NCBI GenBank assembly: GCA_964415295.1
Contig: CAYPYN010000003.1
Span: 1 to 64,000 of the forward strand
Reading direction: 5' to 3'
DNA: 64,000 nt
Origin: SB21 sp964415295
GTDB taxonomy: Bacteria > CLD3 > SB21
Shown one piece after another: positions 17,486 through 26,170 of the stretch (positions within the stretch are counted from its first letter, which is position 1; every line of letters begins with the position of its first letter). The translations under genes and the position numbers were made by a program. The notes beneath the pieces were generated by a model. The model had not been told where the DNA came from and did no database searches. It worked only from the letters and a program-made list of their open reading frames with translations.

Positions 17486-19327
17486 ATGGGTGCAGATTCT
17501 GTGAAGAGACTGGACGAAGTTACGATACGACTGGCCGGTGATTCGGGCGACGGCATGCAGCTGGTGGGCAACGAATTAACGAACACCTCCGCCCTTTTCG
17601 GCAACGATGTGGGTACTTTACCCGATTATCCGGCGGAGATCCGCGCTCCGGTCGGAACTCTGGCCGGCGTCAGCGGATTCCAGCTTCATATCGGAAGTTA
17701 CGATATCCATACGCCGGGCGATGAAGTGGACGTACTGGTGGCGATGAATCCGGCGGCTTTGAAAGCCAACATCAAAGCCTTAAAGCCCAATGGGGTGCTG
17801 ATCGTCAATGAGGAGAGTTTTGATGAAAAAGGATTGAAACTAGCGGCTTACACGGCCAACCCGTTGGAGGACGGTTCGCTTTCGGGTTTTCAGACCTTCC
17901 GGGTTCAGATGGAATCGCATACCAAGGCGGCCCTCAAAGATACGGGTCTGGATTTCCGCGAGATGGAGCGCAGCAAGAACTTCTTTGCCCTGGGCATGAT
18001 CTATTGGCTTTTTAACCGGCCCATGGACGCCACCGAGAAATTCCTGAAAGAAAAATTTTCGAAGAAGCCCAAACTGGCCGAAGCCAATGTTATGGCGCTT
18101 CGGGCCGGTCATTCTTATTGCGCGGCCACCGAAGCGTTCGTGCATTCTTATGAAGTGCAGCCGGCCAAATTGCCGCCCGGCAAATACCGCAATCTGGGCG
18201 GCAATGAAGCGACTGCGCTCGGTTTTATTGCGGCGGCTCAGAAATCCGGACTGGAGCTTTTTTTGGGTTCCTATCCGATCACGCCGGCCAGCGACATTCT
18301 GCATAATCTGGCTAAATACAAGAATTTTGGTGTGAAAACATTTCAGGCCGAGGACGAGATCGCTGCGGTTGCGGCTGCGATCGGTGCGTCGTTTGCCGGG
18401 GACCTGGCTATTACCAGCACGTCCGGTCCCGGTTTGTGCCTGAAAAGCGAAGCGATCAATCTCGCCGTGATGGCGGAATTGCCGATCGTGATCATCGATG
18501 TACAGCGTGCGGGCCCCAGTACCGGTTTGCCGACCAAAACCGAACAGGCCGATCTGCTGCAGGCGATGTATGGCCGAAACGGCGAATCGCCGATGCCGGT
18601 CATAGCGGCGTCCCGGCCGGGAGATTGTTTTGAGACGGCTTTTGAGGCTTCGCGCATCGCTGTTAGATATATGACCCCGGTCATCATGCTGACGGACGGT
18701 TACATCGGCAACGGGGCCGAACCCTGGCTCATTCCTGATGTGGATAAATTACCATCGTTTGCGGCCGGTCATCCGACCAAAAAGGAAGGATTTGCGCCGT
18801 ACGCGCGCGATGAAAAAACGCTGGCCCGTCCCTGGGTCATTCCCGGCACGCCCGGATTGGAACATCGTATCGGCGGTTTGGAGAAAAAAAGCATTACTGG
18901 TTCGGTCAATTACGAACCTGAGAATCACGAGTACATGTGCCGAATCCGCGCGGAAAAAGTTGCGCGTATCGCTGAAGAAATGCCGCCCACGGAGATTTTC
19001 GGGGAATCTTCCGGCGAGCTCCTGGTTATCGGATGGGGCGGCACGTACGGCGCGATTCGCACCGGCGTCGAGCGCTGCCAGAAAAAAGGGATGAAAGTTT
19101 CCAGAATACATCTGCACTGGATCAATCCTTTTCCCAAAGATCTCGGCGATATCATGAAACGTTTCAAACATGTGCTGGTGCCGGAGATAAATCTGGGCCA
19201 GCTGGTCAAATTGATCCGCGCGGAATATTTGGTTGATGCCGTGAGTTTGAATAAGATCACCGGACAACCGTTCACGGCGGGCGAGATAGAAAAGAAGATT
19301 GCTGATGTATTAGCGAAGAAAAATTGA
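17486..19327 (+). CDS. korA: 2-oxoacid:ferredoxin oxidoreductase subunit alpha (fused gamma-alpha)
   Basis: A 613-residue KorA-type subunit. The N-terminal gamma domain (about 1-190) begins VTIRLAGDSGDGMQLVGNEL. The alpha (pyrimidine-binding) domain begins near residue 235 (LGGNEATALGFIAAAQKSG) and has SYPITPASDILH and the block TSTSGPGLCLKSEAINLAVMAE, followed by a C-terminal domain II (LLVIGWGGTYGA). With KorB it interconverts 2-oxoglutarate and succinyl-CoA using ferredoxin, in an oxidative or reductive TCA cycle. The start at 17486 has AGGA at 17474-17477; the ATG at 17481 is out of frame. Confidence 0.94.
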   Translation: MGADSVKRLDEVTIRLAGDSGDGMQLVGNELTNTSALFGNDVGTLPDYPAEIRAPVGTLAGVSGFQLHIGSYDIHTPGDEVDVLVAMNPAALKANIKALKPNGVLIVNEESFDEKGLKLAAYTANPLEDGSLSGFQTFRVQMESHTKAALKDTGLDFREMERSKNFFALGMIYWLFNRPMDATEKFLKEKFSKKPKLAEANVMALRAGHSYCAATEAFVHSYEVQPAKLPPGKYRNLGGNEATALGFIAAAQKSGLELFLGSYPITPASDILHNLAKYKNFGVKTFQAEDEIAAVAAAIGASFAGDLAITSTSGPGLCLKSEAINLAVMAELPIVIIDVQRAGPSTGLPTKTEQADLLQAMYGRNGESPMPVIAASRPGDCFETAFEASRIAVRYMTPVIMLTDGYIGNGAEPWLIPDVDKLPSFAAGHPTKKEGFAPYARDEKTLARPWVIPGTPGLEHRIGGLEKKSITGSVNYEPENHEYMCRIRAEKVARIAEEMPPTEIFGESSGELLVIGWGGTYGAIRTGVERCQKKGMKVSRIHLHWINPFPKDLGDIMKRFKHVLVPEINLGQLVKLIRAEYLVDAVSLNKITGQPFTAGEIEKKIADVLAKKN

Positions 19328-19348
19328 GAATATATTAAAGGAGTATAA

Positions 19349-20383
19349 ATGAGCGCTGAAGTGGAATCACCGAAGATCAAATTGGCAAAGAAGGATTTCG
19401 AATCCGATCAGGACATTCGCTGGTGTCCGGGATGCGGAGACTATTCGATTCTCGCTACGGTCCAACGTACCTTGCCGGAGTTCACGCTTGAAAAAGAGAA
19501 GTACGTTTTTGTATCCGGTATCGGCTGTTCGAGCCGGTTTCCTTATTATATGAATACGTATGGTTTTCACACCATTCACGGCCGCGCGCCGGCCATCGCA
19601 ACGGGAATTAAGCTGGCCAATCCCGATCTTAATGTCTGGGTGGTAAGCGGGGACGGCGATTCGCTCAGTATCGGCGGCAACCATTTTATTCACGTCCTTC
19701 GCCGGAATCTCGACATCAAATATCTGCTCTTCAATAATCGTATTTACGGTTTGACAAAAGGTCAATATTCTCCTACTTCGGAACACGGCAAGATCACGAA
19801 GTCCACACCGATGGGTTCTCTGGAACATCCATTCAATCCCATCGCCGTGGCGCTGGGAACGGGCGCGAGTTTCGTGGCCCGTGCGATGGATCGCGATCCG
19901 AAAAACATGCAGGATGTGATCCGTGCGGCGCATAATCACAGAGGCACGGCATTCGTCGAGATTTATCAGAACTGCAATATCTTCAATGACGGCGCTTTCG
20001 ATGCGTTGACGGACAAAGAGACGAAACTGGATAATACCGTATTGCTCGAGCACGGTAAGCCGCTGGTATTCGGCAAGGCGCGCAACAAAGGCGTCCGCCT
20101 CAACGGGTTTAAACCGGAAGTGGTCGATCTGAATGATGGGAAGTATTCCGTCAATGACCTGCTGATCCACGACGCGCATTCGGTGGATCCGACCCTGGCT
20201 TTTATTTACAGCCAAATGACGGAAGAGCCGGGATTGCCTACACCCATCGGGGTGTTCCGCGCTGTTTCCAAAGGATGCTACGATCAGGATTTGAAAACTC
20301 AGATTGCTTTTGCCAAAGAAAAAATGGGCGCCGGAGATATCGGCGCATTGCTTAATAAAGGCGATACCTGGGTGGTAAAATAG
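19349..20383 (+). CDS. korB: 2-oxoacid:ferredoxin oxidoreductase subunit beta
   Basis: A 344-residue TPP-binding subunit partnering KorA. Visible: RWCPGCGDYSIL (cysteines of the iron-sulfur site), GIGCSSRFPYYMNTYGFHTIHGRAPAIATG, and the TPP/Mg motif GDGDSLSIGGNHFIHVLRRN with NNRIYGLTKGQYSPTS. The short length with no ferredoxin-like insert is usual for the KorAB two-subunit type. The ATG has AAAGGAG in the 21-base gap after korA. Confidence 0.95.
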   Translation: MSAEVESPKIKLAKKDFESDQDIRWCPGCGDYSILATVQRTLPEFTLEKEKYVFVSGIGCSSRFPYYMNTYGFHTIHGRAPAIATGIKLANPDLNVWVVSGDGDSLSIGGNHFIHVLRRNLDIKYLLFNNRIYGLTKGQYSPTSEHGKITKSTPMGSLEHPFNPIAVALGTGASFVARAMDRDPKNMQDVIRAAHNHRGTAFVEIYQNCNIFNDGAFDALTDKETKLDNTVLLEHGKPLVFGKARNKGVRLNGFKPEVVDLNDGKYSVNDLLIHDAHSVDPTLAFIYSQMTEEPGLPTPIGVFRAVSKGCYDQDLKTQIAFAKEKMGAGDIGALLNKGDTWVVK

Positions 20384-20468
20384 TTCGAAGTTACTTTTGG
20401 TTAGTCACCGAAAGCGTCAGGGAATGGGGTCAACGACGTAAGAGGATTAACCCAATTAAGGAGGACCC

Positions 20469-21437
20469 ATGAAAACCACATGCACTTGGTTAACGGCAGC
20501 GATGACCTGCGCCCTATTAGCCGCAGGCTGTTCCGGAAAACCGGAATGGATCTATTACAGTAATACGAAAGGGGACAACGTTTCAGCCATTTTGGCTGAG
20601 AAAGATGTTGTCTGGTACGGGACCAAGAAAGGTCTGATAAAGTACGATCTCAAATCCGAAAAAAGGCAAGTGTACAACGAATCGCACGGATTGTCGGACG
20701 GCGACGTTAAATCCATTGTCAAGGACAAAAGCGGCATCAAATGGATCGGTACCGCTATTGGGCTGAGTACTTTTGACGGCGCGGACGTATGGAATTCTTT
20801 TGACATATCCAATCCGGGCTTTCCGTCCAATCTTATCAACGAAGTGACCATCGACGACAAGGGGACCGTCTGGATTGCCACCGGAGCGGGTGTGGGTCAA
20901 TTTGACGGGACCAATTGGAAAACCCATGACGATAAGAACGGCGTGATTGATGTGATCGTCAATGCCATCGCGTATGATAACAAAGGCAACATTTGGATCG
21001 GAACTTCGTCCGGCCTGCAAAGTTTCGACGGGAAACAGTGGACGACCTACGACACAACCAATTCTAAGATTCCTTCGCTGAATATTCGTAATGTTCACGC
21101 ATCAAGAAGAGGGAATATCTGGATCGGATCTTCACGAGGCATACTCAGGTTTGACGGAAAAGTATCTACCGATTACACCACTTCCAATTCCGGTTTGCCG
21201 GATAATATTGTCAAAGGTTTTGCCATCGATGCTAATGACAACAAGTGGATCGGTACGACCAAAGGACTGGCAAAATTTGACGGCACCAATTGGACCATTT
21301 ACAACACGAGTAATTCCAAACTCCCTTCCAATCGTATTACTACAGTGACCGTGGATGATAAAGATAACGTTTGGATCGGGATGGAAGGCGAAGGATTGTG
21401 TGTGTTCAAAGAAGGCGGGGTCATCATTGAGGAATAG
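20469..21437 (+). CDS. Beta-propeller lipoprotein (Reg_prop repeats)
   Basis: A 322-residue lipoprotein with signal peptide and lipobox LLAAGC (Cys at residue 21). The rest is built of about seven repeats of some 42 residues with the pattern W-IG-T--GL--FDG--W--Y, the two-component-regulator propeller repeat. Here there is no kinase domain, so it is a stand-alone envelope propeller that may bind sugars or proteins. Strong AAGGAGG precedes the ATG. It sits 25 bases ahead of hrcA. Confidence 0.85.
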   Translation: MKTTCTWLTAAMTCALLAAGCSGKPEWIYYSNTKGDNVSAILAEKDVVWYGTKKGLIKYDLKSEKRQVYNESHGLSDGDVKSIVKDKSGIKWIGTAIGLSTFDGADVWNSFDISNPGFPSNLINEVTIDDKGTVWIATGAGVGQFDGTNWKTHDDKNGVIDVIVNAIAYDNKGNIWIGTSSGLQSFDGKQWTTYDTTNSKIPSLNIRNVHASRRGNIWIGSSRGILRFDGKVSTDYTTSNSGLPDNIVKGFAIDANDNKWIGTTKGLAKFDGTNWTIYNTSNSKLPSNRITTVTVDDKDNVWIGMEGEGLCVFKEGGVIIEE

Positions 21438-21462
21438 AGGACACGGCCTCAAAATTTAGCCT

Positions 21463-22524
21463 ATGATCGACAGTAAGAAACAAAGACAAAAACTGATTCT
21501 GAAGTACGCCGTCAGGTTTTTCATTGAGACCGGCCTACCGGTCGGATCGGAATTCCTCTCCCGACAACTACCGTTGGGGTTGAGCGCGGCCTCCATCCGG
21601 AATATCATGGCCGATCTCGAAGATCAGGGATTTCTGCATCATCCGCATACATCGGCCGGACGCGTGCCGACCGACAAAGGATACCGGGCGTATGTAGATG
21701 AGATGGTGGATATACAGGAACTCTCAGGAGAAGAAAGGAAGATCATCTCGTCCGCCGTGCACGAGATCACGCATAAGATCTCCAGAATCAATCAGGGCGT
21801 CGAAGATATTCTTTTCTTCTCTTCGAGAGCGCTGGCCGAGATTTCGAATGAATTAGGGATCATCCTGTCACCTAGATTCAATCTCTGTGTTTTTGAAAAA
21901 CTCAATCTGATATCGATCGCGTCAGACCGCATTCTGGTCGAACTCTCCCTGCGTACAGGATTTGTCAAGAACGTCGTTCTGGAATTGGGCGTTGTTCATA
22001 CTTATGGCGAATTGCAGCAGATAGAACAGGTACTCAATGAACGTCTCAGCGGACTGACCGTGGCTGAAATCCGGCAGACGATCTCCGAAAGACTCAAAGA
22101 TCTTTCGTACCGGGAGCCCGACCGCCGTCATTTCTACCAGGTGTTCCTGCGATCTTCCGACCACATGTTCGACTTTGACGATAAGAATCTGCTTACGTTT
22201 GCCGGAGCCAATAATATCCTTACCAAACCCGATTTTTCCGATCGTCAGGACCCTCTCACGATCATCCGCATGCTGGAGGAAAAACATACGTTCGTTGAAA
22301 TGCTGAGCCGGAACATCGGCAGCGATAGTGTCGATGTCTCGATCGGTGAGGAAAACGGGATCAAAGACATGACAGGATGCAGCGTGGTCAAAGCGCATTA
22401 CCGGTTCGGAAACGTGACGGGAACGGTCGGTGTGATCGGGCCAAAACGTATGCCTTACGGCAAAATCATTCCGCTGGTAAAACATACGGCCAAAGTTTTG
22501 GATAAAACATTGAATAAAGATTAG
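21463..22524 (+). CDS. hrcA: Heat-inducible transcription repressor HrcA
   Basis: HrcA (353 aa) represses chaperone operons by binding the CIRCE palindrome and is kept active by GroEL. The winged-helix domain has GLPVGSEFLSRQ, LSAASIRNIMADLEDQGFLHHPHTSAGRVPTDKGYR. The GAF-like dimerisation part follows, and the C-terminal block GTVGVIGPKRMPYGKIIPLVKHTAK is diagnostic. grpE follows by 18 bases. No CIRCE element is visible upstream of either gene. Confidence 0.96.
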   Translation: MIDSKKQRQKLILKYAVRFFIETGLPVGSEFLSRQLPLGLSAASIRNIMADLEDQGFLHHPHTSAGRVPTDKGYRAYVDEMVDIQELSGEERKIISSAVHEITHKISRINQGVEDILFFSSRALAEISNELGIILSPRFNLCVFEKLNLISIASDRILVELSLRTGFVKNVVLELGVVHTYGELQQIEQVLNERLSGLTVAEIRQTISERLKDLSYREPDRRHFYQVFLRSSDHMFDFDDKNLLTFAGANNILTKPDFSDRQDPLTIIRMLEEKHTFVEMLSRNIGSDSVDVSIGEENGIKDMTGCSVVKAHYRFGNVTGTVGVIGPKRMPYGKIIPLVKHTAKVLDKTLNKD

Positions 22525-22542
22525 GAGACAGGACGTTAACAT

Positions 22543-23106
22543 ATGTCGGAAGAATTGAAATCCAACGGAGAGGAAAAGAACGTAAGCTCCGAAGAGCTTT
22601 CCGTGATCGAAGAACAGGCGGCCGGCGAGGACCAGGCTGTCTCGTCTGAACCGAAGGCGGAAGGTGTCGCTGAAATAGAAGCGCTTAGGGACCAGCTGCT
22701 GCGCACGTTGGCTGAATTTGACAATTACAAAAAGCGGTCGCAGCGGGAGATGGGACAATTCATGCAGACCGCCAATGAGAAACTGATCGTTGAAATTCTG
22801 CCCGTGATAGACGATATGGAACGCGCGATCAAAGTGTCCAAAGAAATCAATTCGGAAGACGCGAAAGTGCAGCAGTTCGTTCAGGGATTCGAGATCATCT
22901 ACAAAAAACTCATCAAGGTACTTGAATCCAAGGGACTCAAGGCTATGGAATCCATCGGTCAGCCTTTGGATGTGCATCTTCATGACGCATTGATGCAGAT
23001 CGATAGTCCCGGCCAGGAAACCAACACCGTTGTGGACGAACATGAGAAAGGTTATTATCTGTACGACAAAGTGATCCGCCATGCCAAGGTCATCGTCAGC
23101 AAATAA
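22543..23106 (+). CDS. grpE: Nucleotide exchange factor GrpE
   Basis: GrpE (187 aa) releases ADP from DnaK. Residues 1-45 are acidic and disordered (EELSVIEEQAAGEDQAV). A long coiled coil follows (DQLLRTLAEFDNYKKRSQREM), then the beta-wing domain with FEIIYKKLIKVLESKGL and HDALMQIDSPGQETNTVVDEH. It is encoded directly after hrcA, but dnaK and dnaJ do not follow; a tRNA gene does. Confidence 0.97.
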   Translation: MSEELKSNGEEKNVSSEELSVIEEQAAGEDQAVSSEPKAEGVAEIEALRDQLLRTLAEFDNYKKRSQREMGQFMQTANEKLIVEILPVIDDMERAIKVSKEINSEDAKVQQFVQGFEIIYKKLIKVLESKGLKAMESIGQPLDVHLHDALMQIDSPGQETNTVVDEHEKGYYLYDKVIRHAKVIVSK

Positions 23107-23114
23107 ATTTCCCC

Positions 23115-23143
23115 TTGCATTTTCATACGTGAACAACTACATT
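23115..23143 (+). promoter_or_regulatory. Promoter of tRNA-Arg(CCT)
   Basis: TTGCAT, a 17-base spacer and TACATT (23138-23143), 20 bases ahead of the tRNA. Confidence 0.55.
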
Positions 23144-23163
23144 GGCCAGCATTTTTGATGAAC

Positions 23164-23237
23164 GCCCTTGTAGCTCAGTTGGATAGAGCAGCAGTTTCCT
23201 AAACTGTTGGTCGTGCGTTCAAGTCGCGCCAAGGGCA
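23164..23237 (+). tRNA. tRNA-Arg, anticodon CCT
   Basis: Cloverleaf: acceptor GCCCTTG/CAAGGGC, D-stem GCTC/GAGC, anticodon stem GCAGT/ACTGT around TTCCTAA (anticodon CCT, A37), and T-arm GTGCG-TTCAAGT-CGCGC. The 3' CCA is not encoded. It reads AGG. It is the third tRNA gene of the window and the third for Arg. Confidence 0.96.
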
Positions 23238-23280
23238 CAAGGCTATTTCGGATCCATTATCCTAAGGAGACTAAGAAGGC

Positions 23281-23955
23281 ATGTTAACGCCCAGGAAGAA
23301 AATTTCACGCAAAGAGCTTCACAAAGACCCGCTCTTAAGCAAGATCGCCGCGGCGTCGGATTACGCGCAGGAAAACAGGCAGCTCATTACCCGGATCGTT
23401 ACGGGAGTGATCATAGCGGCCGTCGCCGTATACGCTTACGTGACGTATCATAATTCCCAGAACGAAGAATCGGTCAACAAGCTGGTTCCGGCCGAACAGG
23501 TCTATTTGTCCGGTGATTACCGTGAAGCCATTCGCCGGCTTGAAAAATTCTGCACCGAGTATGACGGCACTACAGGAGGCGGGGTAGGGACCTATTATCT
23601 GGCCAATTCGTACTTTAACACCGATCAATACGATTTTGCGCTTACCAATTATCAGAAATACGTTGACGACTACGCTGACAATGAGGTCTTCACGCTTTCC
23701 TCCATGCTGGGGATCGCGGCCTGCCACGAGGGACTCAACAAATATCAGGAGGCGGTGGGACAATACGAGACCGTTCTGAAGAAATTTCCCAATGCCTACA
23801 ATAAAGCCGATATTATGATGAGTATTGCGCGGGCCTACCGGGTCATGCAGCAGAGCGACAATGCCAAGTCGTGGTATGAAAAAATCGTCAAGGACTTTCC
23901 TGAAAGCAGCATATCCCGCGAAGCCAAATCCGCGCTGGAGGAATTGGGCGCTTAG
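23281..23955 (+). CDS. Membrane-anchored TPR protein (YfgM-like architecture)
   Basis: A 224-residue protein with a basic cytoplasmic N-terminus (about 38 residues), one membrane helix (IVTGVIIAAVAVYAYVTY, about 39-56) and a periplasmic TPR solenoid (about 70-224: GDYREAIRRLEKF, GTYYLANSYFNTDQYDFALTNYQKYV, KYQEAVGQYETVLKKFPNA). The architecture resembles YfgM/PpiD-associated envelope chaperone-like proteins, but orthology is not claimed. GGAG precedes the ATG. A strong terminator follows. Confidence 0.8.
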   Translation: MLTPRKKISRKELHKDPLLSKIAAASDYAQENRQLITRIVTGVIIAAVAVYAYVTYHNSQNEESVNKLVPAEQVYLSGDYREAIRRLEKFCTEYDGTTGGGVGTYYLANSYFNTDQYDFALTNYQKYVDDYADNEVFTLSSMLGIAACHEGLNKYQEAVGQYETVLKKFPNAYNKADIMMSIARAYRVMQQSDNAKSWYEKIVKDFPESSISREAKSALEELGA

Positions 23956-23973
23956 TTTTATTTAAATCTTTTG

Positions 23974-24018
23974 AAAAATGGATTATCGGATACTTTGTAT
24001 TTGATAATCCATTTTTTA
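23974..24018 (+). terminator. Terminator after the TPR gene
   Basis: A 14-bp perfect stem (23974-23987 with 24003-24016; arms AAAAATGGATTATC and its complement), a 15-base loop, then T-rich sequence. Confidence 0.85.
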
Positions 24019-24034
24019 TTTGTAGTTTTTTTCA

Positions 24035-26146
24035 ATGGAGTCCAAACTCAATATTTCTTTCTTGTGGCATCAGCATCAGCCGTTTTATAAGACACTGACT
24101 CCCGACGGGAAAAGTCTTTTCCGGATGCCGTGGGTTCGTCTTCATGCCGTCAAGGATTATTACGATCTTCCGAGGTGGATGGAGGACTTCCCGGAGGTCA
24201 GACAGAATTTCAATCTGGTGCCGTCCCTGCTCGCGCAGATCGAAGACTATGTGGAAAACAGGGCCGTCGACCGGGTGCTTGAGCTGACCGCGATCCGTTC
24301 ATCCGAACTGTCGGAGCACGAAAAAGAAGAGATCCTCAGATCGTTTTTCATGGCCAACCAGAAACGCCTTATTGCGCCCCATCCGCGGTATCTGGAACTT
24401 TGGCAAAAAAAGGAAAATAAAGCGGCGTTCTCCTTGCAGGACTTCACCGATCTGCAGGTTTGGTATAACCTGTGCTGGGTGGGTGAGTATTGGAAGAAGC
24501 AGGAGCCTTTCGCTTCGCTCATCGGAAAAGGAAAATATTTCAATGAGGCGGATAAACAATCTCTGATCGACGGGCATTACCGGATCATGGGATCGGTGAT
24601 CCCTTTGTATCAAAAACTCGTAAAGGAAAAACGGATTGAGTTATCGGTGACGCCTTATTACCACCCCATACTTCCATTACTCTGCAATTCGGACGTCGCA
24701 AAAGGCGATGCTTCGGTGGGTTTTCGTCATCCGGAGGACGCGGCTGTCCAGATCCGAAGATCGGCGGCGTATTTTGAAAGACTATTCGGATTCAAGCCAT
24801 CAGGCATGTGGCCGTCGGAAGGCAGTGTCAGCGAAGAAGCGGTGGCGCTCATGGCGGACGCAGGCATCACCTGGATCGCGACCGATCAGGAGATTCTGGA
24901 ATGTTCCGATACGGAACCGGCCTCGAAAGAGATCGGCTTGCCGTACCGGTGCTCCGGGCTGACGGAACCGTTTCACATGGTATTCCGCGACCATGCTTTG
25001 TCAGATGCCATTGGATTTGTTTATGCCGAGATGGACCCGCAGAAGGCGGCCGATGACTTCATCGCGCGCGCGGAAAACGTACGCCGCCGCATTATCGAAC
25101 AGAAAGGCAAGCCCGGCGATTTCCTGCTCAATGTGGTGCTGGACGGGGAGAATTGCTGGGAATTTTATCCGGAAAACGGCGCGCCTTTTCTCCGGGCGCT
25201 GTATTTGCGTCTTACAGAAAGCAAGACCCTTTGTTCGGTCACGATTGGAGAATTTCTCAAGAGGCCGCGTCCTGATTCTTTCGCGTTTCCAAAGATCACG
25301 CGTTTGCACGCCGGATCGTGGATACAGCATAATTTTGATATTTGGATCGGAAGCCATAAAGAAAAGAATACGGCGTGGCAGTATCTGAAGAAAACACGCG
25401 ATTATCTGGAGAGCAGCGCAGGCCGCGTCTCGGATGCGAAAACATTGGAAGCGGCGTGGGAAGAGATCTATATAGCTGAAGGCAGCGATTGGTTCTGGTG
25501 GTTTGGTGATGATCATCAGGCGGAGAATAAGTCGGAGTTTGATTCACTTTTCCGTTACCACCTGATCCGCGTCTATGATCTCACCGGTGAAGCTCCGCCT
25601 TCCTACCTGACGAGACCGATCATGTCGCCCAAAACAGGCGGCGCACTGGTTCGCGAACCGACGGCGCTCATCAGGCCCAAGATCGACGGACGCGTGACCC
25701 ATTTTTACGAATGGTCGGATGCGGGCTTGTACGAAGCCCAGATGGACGGTGATACCATGCACTTGTCCGAACGCTGGATCAAAACCATTCGTTACGGATT
25801 TGATGAGACATCCGTTTATTTCAGGATCGATTTTTTTGAGAAAGCGTGCGAAAAATTCAGAACCGATCCGGTTTATTCCGTGCGTTTTGAGTTTGGAAAT
25901 TCTGTTTTCCTAACCGTGGGATCGGAAGGATTCCGCCAGGCCGATAATCGCTGCCAAAGCCGATTTGACGCAATCCTGGAAGTGAAGATCCCGTTTGAGA
26001 TGCTGGGACTGAAAGCGCAAGAGAAGTTAGAGTTGACCGTAGCCGTGCGGGAGCGGGAAAGAGAAATCGTACGCCGGCCTTCGCGTAAACCCTTGATCAT
26101 TGCAATACCGGACGAGGCTTCCGATAAATACGTTTGGTCTGTATAA
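24035..26146 (+). CDS. Glycoside hydrolase family 57 protein
   Basis: A 703-residue cytoplasmic enzyme (no signal peptide) predicted to act on alpha-glucans such as glycogen or maltodextrin. GH57 landmarks: WHQHQP (residues 11-16), GMWPSEGSVSEEAV with likely nucleophile E262, and a conserved LDGENCWEFYPENG block that should hold the acid/base region. The catalytic barrel and helical domain cover about 1-510. The last 170 residues form an extra beta-rich domain (HFYEWSDAGLYEAQ, YFRIDFFEK). The exact activity (amylase, transferase or branching) is not set by these motifs. No other glycogen genes lie nearby. It starts 17 bases after the terminator stem and has no clear ribosome site. Confidence 0.88.
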   Translation: MESKLNISFLWHQHQPFYKTLTPDGKSLFRMPWVRLHAVKDYYDLPRWMEDFPEVRQNFNLVPSLLAQIEDYVENRAVDRVLELTAIRSSELSEHEKEEILRSFFMANQKRLIAPHPRYLELWQKKENKAAFSLQDFTDLQVWYNLCWVGEYWKKQEPFASLIGKGKYFNEADKQSLIDGHYRIMGSVIPLYQKLVKEKRIELSVTPYYHPILPLLCNSDVAKGDASVGFRHPEDAAVQIRRSAAYFERLFGFKPSGMWPSEGSVSEEAVALMADAGITWIATDQEILECSDTEPASKEIGLPYRCSGLTEPFHMVFRDHALSDAIGFVYAEMDPQKAADDFIARAENVRRRIIEQKGKPGDFLLNVVLDGENCWEFYPENGAPFLRALYLRLTESKTLCSVTIGEFLKRPRPDSFAFPKITRLHAGSWIQHNFDIWIGSHKEKNTAWQYLKKTRDYLESSAGRVSDAKTLEAAWEEIYIAEGSDWFWWFGDDHQAENKSEFDSLFRYHLIRVYDLTGEAPPSYLTRPIMSPKTGGALVREPTALIRPKIDGRVTHFYEWSDAGLYEAQMDGDTMHLSERWIKTIRYGFDETSVYFRIDFFEKACEKFRTDPVYSVRFEFGNSVFLTVGSEGFRQADNRCQSRFDAILEVKIPFEMLGLKAQEKLELTVAVREREREIVRRPSRKPLIIAIPDEASDKYVWSV

Positions 26147-26170
26147 CTGAAGAAGAAAGGAGTTCCGATC

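Noticed and set aside
21922..23136. 404-codon - strand open frame opposite hrcA-grpE
   Set aside because: Antisense shadow of two certain genes; low-complexity His/Phe/Arg-rich product, no ribosome site.
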